Part shown: positions 42,357 to 50,034 of the stretch, one piece after another
How the letters are laid out: every line of letters starts with the position of its first letter
Numbering within the stretch: the first letter of the stretch is position 1
Assembly (NCBI GenBank): GCA_016709875.1
Contig: JADJLZ010000002.1
Location: forward strand, 434,001-498,000
Direction: 5' to 3'
From: Planctomycetota bacterium
GTDB lineage: Bacteria; Planctomycetota; UBA1135; GCA-002686595
Length of the DNA: 64,000 nucleotides
The notes under the pieces: generated by a model
What the model saw: only the letters and a program-made list of their open reading frames with translations
What the model was told of the DNA's origin: nothing
Databases searched by the model: none
Made by a program: the position numbers and the translations under genes

Positions 42357-42956
42357 TCAGCGCGAACGCTTCGTCGCGCGCGGCGTCGCGGGTTTCGCAG
42401 CCTTTTTCGGCGCGCGCTTGGCGTCCGGCCGCGCCGCGCCGCCCTCGGACTTGTTCGTGGCGCCCTCCGCCGTCGCACTCTCCGTGCTTTGCACCGCTGC
42501 GCCCTTCGTGTCCCGGGTCGTTGCGCCCTTCGTGTCCCGAGCCGCTGCGTTCTTCGTGGCTTTCCGTGGGACGCTGTCTGCGCTCTTCTCCGGTGCGCTC
42601 TTCTTCGCTGCGGGCCTGGGCTCGGCCTTGGGCTCCTCCACGCCAATGCCCGCGGCCGCGAAGGCCTTCTGGCCCCACTCGCGCAGCTTCTCGGGCGACT
42701 CGAGCACATCGAGCGGGAGCTCGTAGTAGCCCTCCATCGGCTTCTTGCTCGAGAGCGGCGTGAACGGGCCCATGCCCGCGGCCACGTAGTCCAGGCGCGT
42801 GACCGCGCTGACCTTGAAGAACAGCACCTCCCTGTCGACGATCCCGAACATGCGGTCATCGCAGTAGAGGCCCTCGGCGCCAAACATCGGGCGCGCGGCG
42901 ACCAGGCCGAGGATTCGCAACTGGCGCAGGACGTACTCGACGAAATCCGAGTCCAT
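42357..42956 (-). CDS. TfoX/Sxy N-terminal-domain protein with Lys/Ala-rich tail
   Basis: This 199-residue cytoplasmic protein has a TfoX_N domain in its first 100 residues (VEYVLRQLRILGLVAARPMF; FGAEGLYCDDRMFGIVDREV; PMEGYYELPLDVLESPEKL). The rest, about 115-199, is a low-complexity tail of Ala, Lys, Pro and Thr repeats. TfoX_N proteins include competence regulators, but stand-alone TfoX_N proteins are common and of unknown function; DNA uptake control should not be assumed. The tail resembles histone-H1-like basic tails and may bind nucleic acid. The ATG at 42956 has GGGGAGAG just upstream and a TAGCAT box 10 bases away. It is divergent from the ATP-grasp gene at 43047. Confidence 0.8.
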   Translation of the reverse strand: MDSDFVEYVLRQLRILGLVAARPMFGAEGLYCDDRMFGIVDREVLFFKVSAVTRLDYVAAGMGPFTPLSSKKPMEGYYELPLDVLESPEKLREWGQKAFAAAGIGVEEPKAEPRPAAKKSAPEKSADSVPRKATKNAAARDTKGATTRDTKGAAVQSTESATAEGATNKSEGGAARPDAKRAPKKAAKPATPRATKRSR

Positions 42957-42966
42957 GGCTCTCCCC

Positions 42967-42972
42967 ATGCTA
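42967..42972 (-). promoter_or_regulatory. TAGCAT box before the TfoX-domain gene
   Basis: TAGCAT on the minus strand ends 10 bases before the ATG at 42956. It faces the plus-strand box at 43032 in the 90-base divergent gap. Confidence 0.4.
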
Positions 42973-43031
42973 GCGAGATTTCGCGCCCATCCCAGGGTCT
43001 TTCGCGCGTGGCGGCCGCGCGCGAGCGGCGC

Positions 43032-43037
43032 TATCCT
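43032..43037 (+). promoter_or_regulatory. TATCCT box before ATP-grasp gene 2
   Basis: TATCCT ends 9 bases before the ATG at 43047 and there is no Shine-Dalgarno sequence, so the mRNA would be essentially leaderless. Confidence 0.5.
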
Positions 43038-43046
43038 GCCCGGTCG

Positions 43047-44279
43047 ATGGCGGTCCCCTCCCATGTCGTGTTCGTCGTGCCGTTCCTCCTGGAATCGAGC
43101 CTGCGCTTCGCGGCCGCGGCGGGGCGGCTCCCCGGCGTGCGCCTCGCGATCCTCTCGCAGGACATGCCCGAGCGCCTGCCCGAGGAGCTGCGGCCGCTGG
43201 TGGACACCTTCCAGCGCGTCCCCGATGCGATGAACTCCGCGCAGCTGGTCGAGGGCGTGCGGGTGATCGCGCGCAAGTGGGGCGGCCGAGTCGACCGCGT
43301 GATGGGCATCCTCGAGCAGCTGCAGGTGCCGCTGGCCGAGGTGCGCGAGCAGCTCGGCGTGCGCGGCATGGACGTCGAGGAGGCGCGCCACTTCCGCGAC
43401 AAGTCGCTGATGAAGCTGCGCCTGGCCGAGCACGGGCTGCCCTGCGCGCGTCACTGCCTCGCGCCGAACGCGGAAGAGGCGCGCGCCTTCGCCGCGCGCG
43501 TCGGCTATCCGCTGGTCGTGAAGCCGCCGGCGGGTGCGGGCTCGCGCAACACCTTCCGCGTCGAGAGCGCGGAGGATCTCGAGGGCTGGCTGCGCTCCGA
43601 TCCGCCGCTGACCGACGCGCCCGCGATGGTCGAGGAGTTCATCACCGGCGAGGAGTACTCCTTCGACACGATCACGCTGCACGGCAAGCATCTGCTGCAC
43701 TCGATCTCGCGCTACCGACCCGGCCCGCTCGAGGTGATCGAGACGCCCTGGATCCAGTGGACCGTGCAGCTCCCGCGCCGCATCGACGGCTCCGAGTTCG
43801 ACGAGATCAAGCAGGCTGGCCCGCGTGCGATCGAGGTGCTCGGCATCCAGACCGGACTGACGCACATGGAGTGGTTCCGTCGGCCCAAGGGCGGCATCGC
43901 GATCTCCGAGGTCGCCGCCCGCCCGCCCGGCGCGCAGTTCACCTCCCTGCTCTCCTTCGCGCACGACCACGACTTCTACTCCGCCTGGGCGCGCCTGATC
44001 ATCTTCGAGGAGTTCGACGTGCCCGAGCGCAAGTTCTCCGCGGGCGCGGCCTACCTGCGCGGCCAGGGCAATGGCCGCGTGGTCGCCATCCACGGCCTCG
44101 AGGCGGTCCAACGCGAACTCGGCCCGCTGATCGTCGAACAGAAGCTCCCGCGCATCGGCCAGGTCCCCACCGGCGCCTACGACGGCGAAGGCTTCCTCAT
44201 CCTGCGCCACCCCGAAACCGAGGTCGTCGCACGCGGCCTCGAGAAGATCGTCTCCACCGTCCGCGTCGAGCTCGCGTGA
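43047..44279 (+). CDS. ATP-grasp carboxylate-amine ligase 2
   Basis: This 410-residue ATP-grasp ligase has an N-terminal Rossmann-like domain (VVFVVPFLLESSLRFAAAAG). The ATP site lysine lies in GYPLVVKPPAGAGSRNTFR, the hinge is VEEFITGEEYSFDT, and the catalytic metal motif is TGLTHMEWFRRPKGGIAISE followed by VAARPPGAQ. The motif set groups it with the ligases at 39471 and 44516 as paralogues of the L-amino-acid-ligase type. The stop codon lies inside a 31-base dispersed repeat (44276-44306), and the next ligase begins one base after an inverted copy of it. The two ligases are probably one unit. Substrates unknown; an amino acid or short peptide is expected from the family. Confidence 0.85.
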   Translation: MAVPSHVVFVVPFLLESSLRFAAAAGRLPGVRLAILSQDMPERLPEELRPLVDTFQRVPDAMNSAQLVEGVRVIARKWGGRVDRVMGILEQLQVPLAEVREQLGVRGMDVEEARHFRDKSLMKLRLAEHGLPCARHCLAPNAEEARAFAARVGYPLVVKPPAGAGSRNTFRVESAEDLEGWLRSDPPLTDAPAMVEEFITGEEYSFDTITLHGKHLLHSISRYRPGPLEVIETPWIQWTVQLPRRIDGSEFDEIKQAGPRAIEVLGIQTGLTHMEWFRRPKGGIAISEVAARPPGAQFTSLLSFAHDHDFYSAWARLIIFEEFDVPERKFSAGAAYLRGQGNGRVVAIHGLEAVQRELGPLIVEQKLPRIGQVPTGAYDGEGFLILRHPETEVVARGLEKIVSTVRVELA

Positions 44280-44306
44280 AATTCCCAGCCCGCCTGGTTT
44301 TTTGAC
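44276..44306 (+). repeat. Dispersed repeat A, copy 1 (forward)
   Basis: This 31-base element starts GTGAAATTCCCAGCCCGCC and ends TGGTTTTTTGAC. It includes the stop codon of ATP-grasp gene 2. It pairs with the inverted copy at 44484-44514; the 177-base spacer between has no gene. The T run and near-palindromic core could also terminate transcription. Confidence 0.85.
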
Positions 44307-44483
44307 ACCCACCCCCGAAGCCCCCACCGCCCTCGTCACCACGGGCCACGCACCGTTGCGTTCGCATCCTCGCCCTCGCATCCCTACCCTCGCGTCGCTG
44401 CCTCCTCTCGCGGGCTCCCCGCATTCCCAACCGGCACCCACCTTCCACACCCTTTCCCGAACCACTCGGCCCGGCAGCGAGCC

Positions 44484-44514
44484 GTCGAAAAACCAGGCGG
44501 GCTGAGAATTTCAC
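44484..44514 (-). repeat. Dispersed repeat A, copy 2 (inverted)
   Basis: This is the inverse complement of copy 1 with 2 differences over 31 bases. It ends one base before the ATG of ATP-grasp gene 3, which therefore has no ribosome-binding site of its own apart from repeat sequence. Confidence 0.85.
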
Positions 44515-44515
44515 G

Positions 44516-45733
44516 ATGAACGTCCTCTTCCTCTCGCCTGGCTTTCCCGAAGAGATGAAGTACTTCACCCACGGCTTCGAGCACGTGGGCGCGCGCGTTT
44601 TCGGGGTCGGCGACACGCCGCGTGCCGGTCTCGATGCATACGTGAAGCACAACCTCGCCGACTACCTGCAGATCGCCAACTGGCAGGACGAGCAGGAGGT
44701 CGTGCGCTCCGTTCACGCCTGGGTGCGCGGCAAGACGATCGACCGCGTCGTGTGCCTGTGGGAGCCGGTGATGTTCCTCGCCGCGAAGCTGCGCGAGGCG
44801 CTCGGCGTCCCCGGACTCTCGCTCGAGCAGTCGATCCCCTTCCGCGACAAGGCCGCGATGAAGGCCGTGCTCGCGAAGGCCGGCCTGCGCACGCCGCGCG
44901 ACGCGCGCTGCACGAATGCGAGCGAGGTCTGGGCCGCGGCCGAGCGCATCGGCTACCCCTTGATCATCAAGCCCATCGCCGGCGCGGGATCGGCCGACAC
45001 CTACCGCTGCGACGATAAGGCCGCGCTCGAGCGCGCCGTGCAGATGACGCGCCACGTGCCCGAGGTCAGCGTGGAGGAGTACATCGAGGGCGAGGAGCTC
45101 ACCTACGACACCGTCTGCGCGGGCGGCAGGATCCTGTTCGAGAACGTCTCCTGGTACCGGCCCAAGCCGCTCGTCGCGCGCCTCAACCCCTGGATCAGCC
45201 CGCAGTCGATCGCACTCAAGAATCTCGACGGGCCCGAGGTGCGCGTCGGCTGCGAACTCGGCCGCAAGGTCATCGCGGCGCTCGGTTTCCAGGACGGCAT
45301 GACGCACATGGAGTGGTTTCGCACGCCCAAGGGCGAGGCCGTCTTCGGCGAGATCGGCGGCCGCGCACCCGGCGGCCGCATCGTGCACGCGATGAACTAC
45401 TCCTGCGACGCGGACCTCTTCGCCGCCACGGCCGAAGCCGTGTGCCACGGCAAGATCAGCCAGAACCTCGCGAAGCGCCACAACTGCGCGATCGTCTTCA
45501 AGCGCGCTGTCGGCAACGGCCGCATCGCACGCTACGAGGGTCTCGAGAACCTGCTGCGCCGCTACGGCGAGCACATCCCCGTCGTCGACCTCACGCCGAT
45601 CGGCCAGACCCCGCGCGACCCACGTCAAGTCGTCGTCGGCGACGGCTGGATCGTCGCACGCCACCCCGACCTCGCCACGACGCTCGAGATGGCCGACTTC
45701 ATCGGCACAGATCTGCGCGTGGTCGCGGCGTAG
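44516..45733 (+). CDS. ATP-grasp carboxylate-amine ligase 3
   Basis: This 405-residue ATP-grasp ligase is closest in layout to the one at 39471 (both open MNVLF). The ATP lysine lies in GYPLIIKPIAGAGSADTYR, the hinge is VEEYIEGEELTYDT, and the catalytic motif is GMTHMEWFRTPKGEAVFGEI followed by GGRAPGG. The ATG at 44516 lies one base after an inverted copy of repeat A. The TAG stop at 45731-45733 sits within the first unit of an 18-base tandem array that continues downstream; a single T-to-C change would extend the protein by repeated hexapeptides. Next genes encode an S51-like protein and an esterase, suggesting a shared pathway of amide formation and cleavage. Confidence 0.85.
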   Translation: MNVLFLSPGFPEEMKYFTHGFEHVGARVFGVGDTPRAGLDAYVKHNLADYLQIANWQDEQEVVRSVHAWVRGKTIDRVVCLWEPVMFLAAKLREALGVPGLSLEQSIPFRDKAAMKAVLAKAGLRTPRDARCTNASEVWAAAERIGYPLIIKPIAGAGSADTYRCDDKAALERAVQMTRHVPEVSVEEYIEGEELTYDTVCAGGRILFENVSWYRPKPLVARLNPWISPQSIALKNLDGPEVRVGCELGRKVIAALGFQDGMTHMEWFRTPKGEAVFGEIGGRAPGGRIVHAMNYSCDADLFAATAEAVCHGKISQNLAKRHNCAIVFKRAVGNGRIARYEGLENLLRRYGEHIPVVDLTPIGQTPRDPRQVVVGDGWIVARHPDLATTLEMADFIGTDLRVVAA

Positions 45734-45866
45734 CACAGGCTCGCGGCGCAGCGCAGGGTCACGGCGCAGCGCAGGGTCACGGCGCAGCGCAGGGTCACGG
45801 CGCAGCGCAGGGTCACGGCGCAGCGCAGGGTTGCGGCGCAGCGCAGGGTCGTGGCGCAGCGCAGGG
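45723..45866 (+). repeat. Tandem array, eight 18-base units
   Basis: The consensus unit is TCACGGCGCAGCGCAGGG; units 2-5 of the full-length type are identical, and the first, second, seventh and eighth vary. The first unit overlaps the last codons and stop of ATP-grasp gene 3. The period is a multiple of three, so the array is open in all frames on both strands (for example repeated TLRCAV on the minus strand), which creates spurious open frames. Confidence 0.95.
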
Positions 45867-46000
45867 TCACTGGTTCGCAGAAACGCGGAGCCGCTGGAGC
45901 CTGGACGCGCTGCGCCGATCTCCTGCTTGCCCGCCGCGCCGCTCTTCGTTCTCGCGCGCGATTCGCTATCCTGCGCGGATCGCGCGCGCGAGCCCACCGC

Positions 46001-47017
46001 TTGAAACGCACACCCCAGGAACGCCTCCAGGGCACACAGTCCCCCTTCGCGAAGAAGAGCGGCGACGGCACGACCACGCGCGCGCGGCGTGTGGTCCTGC
46101 TCGGGCCTCAGCGCCTGCAACCGACGCTCGACCAGGCGGTCGAGTCGCTCGGCCTGCGCGGTCGCATCGCCGCGGTCACCGCGGGCTGGGAGGAGCGCGA
46201 GGGCGAGGACCAGGAGCTCAGCGCGCACCTCGGCGGCCGGAGTTTCAACCTGCGCATCTGGGAGCGCGGCGAGGACGTCTACGCGCGCGACCGCGAGTTG
46301 CATGTCGCCGTGCGCGAGCGCAACGAGAAGCTGCGCGTTGCACAGGAGCTCTACCAGCTGCGCCTTGGACACATGATGTCGGCCGCGCGCGAGATCCTGC
46401 GCAAGGGCCTGCCGATGGGCTTCCAGAAGATCTACGCCGCCGAGAGCGCTGCCGCGATCGAGGGCGTGCGCACGCTCGACCGCGAGCACCTCGCGCGCAT
46501 CCGTGAGCTCAACGAGGAGTTCTACGCGCGCTGGAAACCCTGGCAGCGCGATCTCGTCGCGCGCCACCGCGCCGATCTTGCGCGCCAGCTCGGCGACGCG
46601 GAACTGCTCTGCATCGCCGGCGGCCACGTCACGATCCTCTTGCGCCGCCTGCGCCTCTTCGGCGTGCTCGACCTGCTCGACGAGCAGCCGATCATCGCCT
46701 GGTCCGCCGGTGCGATGGTCGTCTCCGAGCGCGTCGTGCTCTTCCACGACGATCCCTCGCAGGGCTCGGGCAGCGCGGAGGTCGCAGAGCTCGGTCTCTC
46801 CGCCTGCAGCGGCATCGTCCCGTTGCCGCACGCCGACAAGCGCCTCGAACTCGGCGACCGCGAGCGTGTCGCACTCTTCGCGCGCCGTTTCGCACCCGAT
46901 CTGTGCGCCGTGCTCGTGCCGAAGACGCGCCTGGACTGGGACGGCACACGCTGGAGCGCGCAGGACGGAACGCAGAAGCTCGACTCCGGCGGCCAACTCG
47001 TGGAGGCCGGCGCGTGA
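46001..47017 (+). CDS. Peptidase S51 / cyanophycinase-like protein
   Basis: This protein of about 338 residues has a class-I-glutamine-amidotransferase-like fold in its C-terminal half. LLCIAGGHVTILLRRLRLFG is followed by the nucleophile elbow IIAWSAGAM (S235), which matches the G/S-x-SAGA pattern of S51 peptidases such as cyanophycinase and peptidase E. The region after it (VVLFHDDPSQGSGSAEVAEL, CSGIVPLPHAD) holds the expected histidine. The N-terminal half, including a charged helical segment, is not typical. The start is uncertain: TTG at 46001 is used, as upstream in-frame sequence lies in the tandem array. A TATCCT box is at 45967-45972. It lies between an ATP-grasp ligase and an esterase. 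Confidence 0.65.
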   Translation: MKRTPQERLQGTQSPFAKKSGDGTTTRARRVVLLGPQRLQPTLDQAVESLGLRGRIAAVTAGWEEREGEDQELSAHLGGRSFNLRIWERGEDVYARDRELHVAVRERNEKLRVAQELYQLRLGHMMSAAREILRKGLPMGFQKIYAAESAAAIEGVRTLDREHLARIRELNEEFYARWKPWQRDLVARHRADLARQLGDAELLCIAGGHVTILLRRLRLFGVLDLLDEQPIIAWSAGAMVVSERVVLFHDDPSQGSGSAEVAELGLSACSGIVPLPHADKRLELGDRERVALFARRFAPDLCAVLVPKTRLDWDGTRWSAQDGTQKLDSGGQLVEAGA

Positions 47018-47342
47018 GCGCTTCGAGCCTGATGGATGGCCGCAAACGCCCGACTCGTGTCGTGAGTCAGCGCTTCGGATGCAGAGTTCCGCTCGAGCCC
47101 AGGGCGCGGAACGTCGGTGCCTGGCTCGCTTTTCTCGCGTCCGCCCTTTGCTCTTCTTTCTCTTTCGCTCCCAGCGGATGCGGGAAGGGCGTGCCGGGCT
47201 CCGTACGTTCCGCGCGACCGCGGGTTGCGTCTCGCGCGCTGTGCGCGGCGCAACACTCGACCCAGGAAACCTGCGCAACGCGCCTGTCTGCCTCGCCGGT
47301 CGTCGCATCGCTCGCCCCAGTGCCCACCGGGGAGCCGCGCGC
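47018..47342. other. 325-base gap before the Fes-like esterase
   Basis: No gene is supported. There is a pyrimidine-rich stretch at about 47120-47175 with several T runs, possibly a terminator region or an untranslated leader. No dispersed repeat A or B copy is present. Confidence 0.4.
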
Positions 47343-48479
47343 ATGAGCACCTTTCTGCAGGAGCTCGAGCAGCACGCGCACGATGCGCCGCACGCGCTCG
47401 ACCGCTGGCTCCAGACGCAGCGCATCCCGCACGTCGACGGCCGCAGCCTGACCTTCGTCTTCCACGGCGCGGCCGACTCCGTGCTGTTGCGCCACTGGAT
47501 CTTCGGCCTCTCGACCTCGCAGGCCTTCACGCGCTTCCCTGGTACGCAGATCTGGCACCTCTCGCTCGAGCTGCCCGAGAACTCGCGCATGGAGTACAAG
47601 CTCGAGATCGTGCGCGGCGCGCGGCAGCAGCTCGTGCACGACCCGCTCAACCCCGCGCAGGCGCACGATCCCTTCGGCGGCAACTCCGTCGTCTACGGCG
47701 CGGGCTACGAGGTCCCGAGCTGGACCAACCCCGATCCCGAGACGCGCGAGGGCACGCTCGAGCAGCACGAGATCTCGAGCGAGGTCTTCGGCGAGAAGCG
47801 CCCCTTCCAGCTCTACTTCCCCGCGCGCTACCGCACGATGCGGCGCTACCCGCTGCTCGTCGTGCACGACGGCGCGGACTACGTGCGCTTCTCGAACCTC
47901 AAGACCGTCCTCGACAACCTGATCCACCGCCTCGAGATCCCCTCGATGGTCGTGGCGCTGATCCAGTCGCCCGATCGCCTGCGCGAATACGCCGACGATC
48001 CGCGCCACGCCGAGTTCCTCGTGCGCGAGCTCGTGCCGAGCCTCGAGAAGCGCTACCCGCTGCTTGCGATGCCCTCCGCGCGCGGCTTGATGGGTGCTTC
48101 CTTCGGCGCCGTCGCGAGCCTCTCCGCCGCGTGGCGCTACCCGAGCTACTTCGGCAACTTGATGCTGCAGTCGGGCTCCTTCGTCTTCACCGACGTCGGC
48201 ACGCACGACCGCGGCCCGCTCTTCGACCAGGTCGTGCGCTTCGTGAACGAGTTCCGCGACAACCCCGGCCGCCCCGCCGAGCGCGTCTACATGAGCTGCG
48301 GCCAGTACGAGTCGCTGATCTACTACAACCGCTCGCTCTACCCGCTCCTGCAACAGACCGGCATGCAGGTGCGCTTCAGCGAATCACGCGACGGCCACAA
48401 CTGGGAGAACTGGCGCGACCGCCTGCGCGAAGGCCTCACCTGCCTCTTCCCCGGCCCGCTCTGGTACGTCTACGAGTGA
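47343..48479 (+). CDS. Enterochelin-esterase-like hydrolase
   Basis: This 378-residue protein has an N-terminal immunoglobulin-like domain of the Fes/isoamylase-N type (LTFVFHGAADSVLLRHWIFG; IWHLSLELPENSRMEYKLEI) and a C-terminal alpha/beta-hydrolase of the putative esterase (Esterase D) family. The nucleophile is S253 in LMGASFGAVASL, and the catalytic histidine is in SESRDGHNWENWRDRL. RPFQLYFPARYRTMRRYPLL and VVHDGADYV are typical Fes features. Fes-type enzymes cleave ester or amide-linked peptide conjugates such as siderophores. Next to ATP-grasp ligases and an S51-like protein, it may process their product. No siderophore synthase is seen, so that substrate is not implied. Confidence 0.85.
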   Translation: MSTFLQELEQHAHDAPHALDRWLQTQRIPHVDGRSLTFVFHGAADSVLLRHWIFGLSTSQAFTRFPGTQIWHLSLELPENSRMEYKLEIVRGARQQLVHDPLNPAQAHDPFGGNSVVYGAGYEVPSWTNPDPETREGTLEQHEISSEVFGEKRPFQLYFPARYRTMRRYPLLVVHDGADYVRFSNLKTVLDNLIHRLEIPSMVVALIQSPDRLREYADDPRHAEFLVRELVPSLEKRYPLLAMPSARGLMGASFGAVASLSAAWRYPSYFGNLMLQSGSFVFTDVGTHDRGPLFDQVVRFVNEFRDNPGRPAERVYMSCGQYESLIYYNRSLYPLLQQTGMQVRFSESRDGHNWENWRDRLREGLTCLFPGPLWYVYE

Positions 48480-48498
48480 TCGACGATCCGTCAAGGAT

Positions 48499-48541
48499 CG
48501 AATGATGGACACCGCAGCCCGCCACGGTTTTCCATCATTCA
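48499..48541 (-). repeat. Dispersed repeat B, copy 1
   Basis: The arms GAATGATGGA (48500-48509) and TCCATCATTC (48531-48540) are perfect inverse complements around a 21-base loop containing AGCCCGCCACGGTTT. It sits 20 bases after the esterase stop and 16 bases before a copy of repeat A. Confidence 0.85.
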
Positions 48542-48557
48542 CCGCGCCCACGCCCGC

Positions 48558-48588
48558 GTGAAAAAACCAGCCCGCCTGGTTTTTTGAC
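48558..48588 (+). repeat. Dispersed repeat A, copy 3 (forward)
   Basis: This exact consensus copy begins GTGAAAAAACCAGCCCGCC and ends TGGTTTTTTGAC. Together with copy 4 at 49115 it brackets the gene at 48607-49041 in inverted orientation. AAAAAACCAG and CTGGTTTTTT form a 10-base-pair stem usable as a two-way terminator between the convergent genes. Confidence 0.88.
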
Positions 48589-48606
48589 GCCGACCCGCCC
48601 CCCTTG

Positions 48607-49041
48607 TCAGACCTCGACCTCGAACACCGCCGAGCGCGCGCCAATCCGCATACGACGCTCGTCCTCGAAGACGATTTCGATCTCGAAGTCCTCCCCCGGA
48701 TCCCAGTTCGCCTTCAGCGGAAACTCACGCTCGCCGGGGATGACCTTGGCGATCCACTCCAGCCGGTCGGCGGAGGTCAGCGGATACTCGCCATCACGAC
48801 TCGTCAGCTCGAGGCTCTTCACCTCTCGAAAGCGCAACCTGCACCCGCGCACCCGCGGCACAGGGGCGTACTCGTTCGCGTTCCAAGAGAGCACGAGCTC
48901 GTCGCGCAGCGGTTCGAACGCGAAGCCCCCAAAGTCGAAGCAGTTGTGCAGATCCCAGACTCGCTCGAACGCGACCAGCTCCACGCCTTCGACCGGGGCA
49001 TCCGCGTGGTGGAGGTAGAACTCGAAGTTCTCACGCTGCAT
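48607..49041 (-). CDS. Small hypothetical protein bracketed by repeat A copies
   Basis: This 144-residue soluble protein of unknown family is acidic, rich in Phe, Trp and Glu, and predicted mostly beta: ENFEFYLHHADAPVEGVELV, FDFGGFAFEPLRDELVLSWN and EIEIVFEDERRMRIGARSAV. No signal peptide, membrane helix or catalytic motif is seen. The ATG at 49041 lacks a Shine-Dalgarno sequence and has a TACAAT box 9 bases upstream. The gene lies between inverted copies of repeat A (48558 and 49115), so the whole 588-base unit has 31-base inverted termini, like a passenger in a mobile cassette. Function unknown. Confidence 0.65.
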   Translation of the reverse strand: MQRENFEFYLHHADAPVEGVELVAFERVWDLHNCFDFGGFAFEPLRDELVLSWNANEYAPVPRVRGCRLRFREVKSLELTSRDGEYPLTSADRLEWIAKVIPGEREFPLKANWDPGEDFEIEIVFEDERRMRIGARSAVFEVEV

Positions 49042-49050
49042 CGGATCGCG

Positions 49051-49056
49051 ATTGTA
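49051..49056 (-). promoter_or_regulatory. TACAAT box before the 144-residue hypothetical gene
   Basis: TACAAT on the minus strand ends 9 bases before the ATG at 49041, and the bases between lack a ribosome-binding site. It is the closest match to a sigma-70 -10 consensus among the boxes in this region. Confidence 0.5.
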
Positions 49057-49114
49057 CGACTGCAAGGCCGAGGCGCGCGAGAGAAGCGGCAGCGGCCTCG
49101 GTCCCTTCCCGGGC

Positions 49115-49145
49115 GTCAAAAAACCAGGCGGGCTGGTTTTTTCAC
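49115..49145 (-). repeat. Dispersed repeat A, copy 4 (inverted) with partial second copy
   Basis: This exact inverse of copy 3 is followed directly by a partial forward core (49147-49158). CAGGCGGGCTGG at 49125-49136 and its inverse at 49147-49158 form a perfect 12-base-pair stem around a T-rich loop. It lies 28 bases after the stop of the minus-strand DUF1579-like gene, so it probably terminates that transcript. Confidence 0.85.
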
Positions 49146-49185
49146 ACCAGCCCGCCTGTTCGGTTTCAGCGCTCGTGCGCGCGGC

Positions 49186-49779
49186 TCACATGCGCTTGGT
49201 GTAGACGATCTGCATCGTCTTCACCTTCTGGTCGCCGTGCATCTCGAACATCTCCATCTTGTGCTCGGACGGGCTCACGATGGTGATCACCTCGGACCCC
49301 TTGGAGGGCTCGCCGGTGATCGGATTGGTGTTGATGGCTTCGGAGAGGAAGGTCTTGCCGTCCTTCGAGGCGGGGCCGGAGCCAACCGAGATCGAGGTGC
49401 TCATCGAGTCGAACCAGGTGCTGACGTACTTGCCAGCTGCGACGTCGAAGCCCCACATGCCCGTGCCCTGGAACGGCATGCCGCCCATGTCCCCCTCGAA
49501 CTTCTGTTCGAGGTAGTGGCCGTCGTAGATCCACGAGTTGACCATCGTGCCGGTCGACTCCATCGGCGGCGCCTTGGGATCCATCCAGAACGTGACCTTG
49601 GCATCCCACGTGCCGACGAACGCATCGAGCGCCTTGTGCTGCGCACCCGGCGTCGCGGCGCGCTGCATCGCGGCCATCATTTCTTGTTGATCCGGCTCCT
49701 TCTGCGAGCCGCCACCCGTGGAGGTGCAGCCGAGGGCCGTGAACGCGAGGAGGGAAACGGGAAGGAGGAGGTTCTTCAT
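49186..49779 (-). CDS. DUF1579-family lipoprotein
   Basis: This 197-residue protein starts with a lipoprotein signal ending FTALGC. The mature part resembles DUF1579, a lipocalin-like beta barrel seen in many planctomycete and proteobacterial secreted proteins: ALDAFVGTWDAKVTFWMDPK, STGTMVNSWIYDGHYLEQKF, GTGMWGFDVAAGKYVSTWFD and EMFEMHGDQKVKTMQIVYTK. The biochemical role of the family is not established; small-molecule binding is likely from the fold. The ATG at 49779 gives the signal peptide. A TATCCT box lies farther upstream, near 49844. It ends near repeat A copy 4. Confidence 0.82.
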   Translation of the reverse strand: MKNLLLPVSLLAFTALGCTSTGGGSQKEPDQQEMMAAMQRAATPGAQHKALDAFVGTWDAKVTFWMDPKAPPMESTGTMVNSWIYDGHYLEQKFEGDMGGMPFQGTGMWGFDVAAGKYVSTWFDSMSTSISVGSGPASKDGKTFLSEAINTNPITGEPSKGSEVITIVSPSEHKMEMFEMHGDQKVKTMQIVYTKRM

Positions 49780-50034
49780 GATTCTTGTTCTCTGAGCGGT
49801 AGCGATTGGCTGCGCGAAACGGCGCGCACCGGGGGCGTGGGCGGAGAGGATATCGGCTAGTCGGTGAGCACGCCACCGGGTCGGATGATCTCCGAACGAG
49901 CACTCGGGAGTCGTTCGCATTGCGCATGACTTTCATACGGGGAAGCGCGTTCTCGCAGGCGTCGCCTTGCACGATTCGACCCGCGCACGGTGCAATGGGA
50001 GCCGCTCCGCGTGATCCGTGGACGGAGGCTCGAC

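Noticed and set aside
42357..42956. Competence regulator TfoX as a functional call
   Set aside because: Only the N-terminal TfoX domain is present and no competence gene is nearby, so a competence role is not supported.
45723..45866. CRISPR array
   Set aside because: Units are directly abutting 18-base tandem repeats without spacers, and no cas gene is nearby.
44384..47683. Long minus-strand open frame across ATP-grasp 3, the tandem array and the S51-like gene
   Set aside because: It is kept open by GC bias and by the 18-base array (a multiple of three); the opposite strand has recognisable domains throughout.
47343..48479. Siderophore esterase in an iron-uptake locus
   Set aside because: The Fes-like fold is present, but no siderophore biosynthesis, receptor or iron transporter gene lies in the window.
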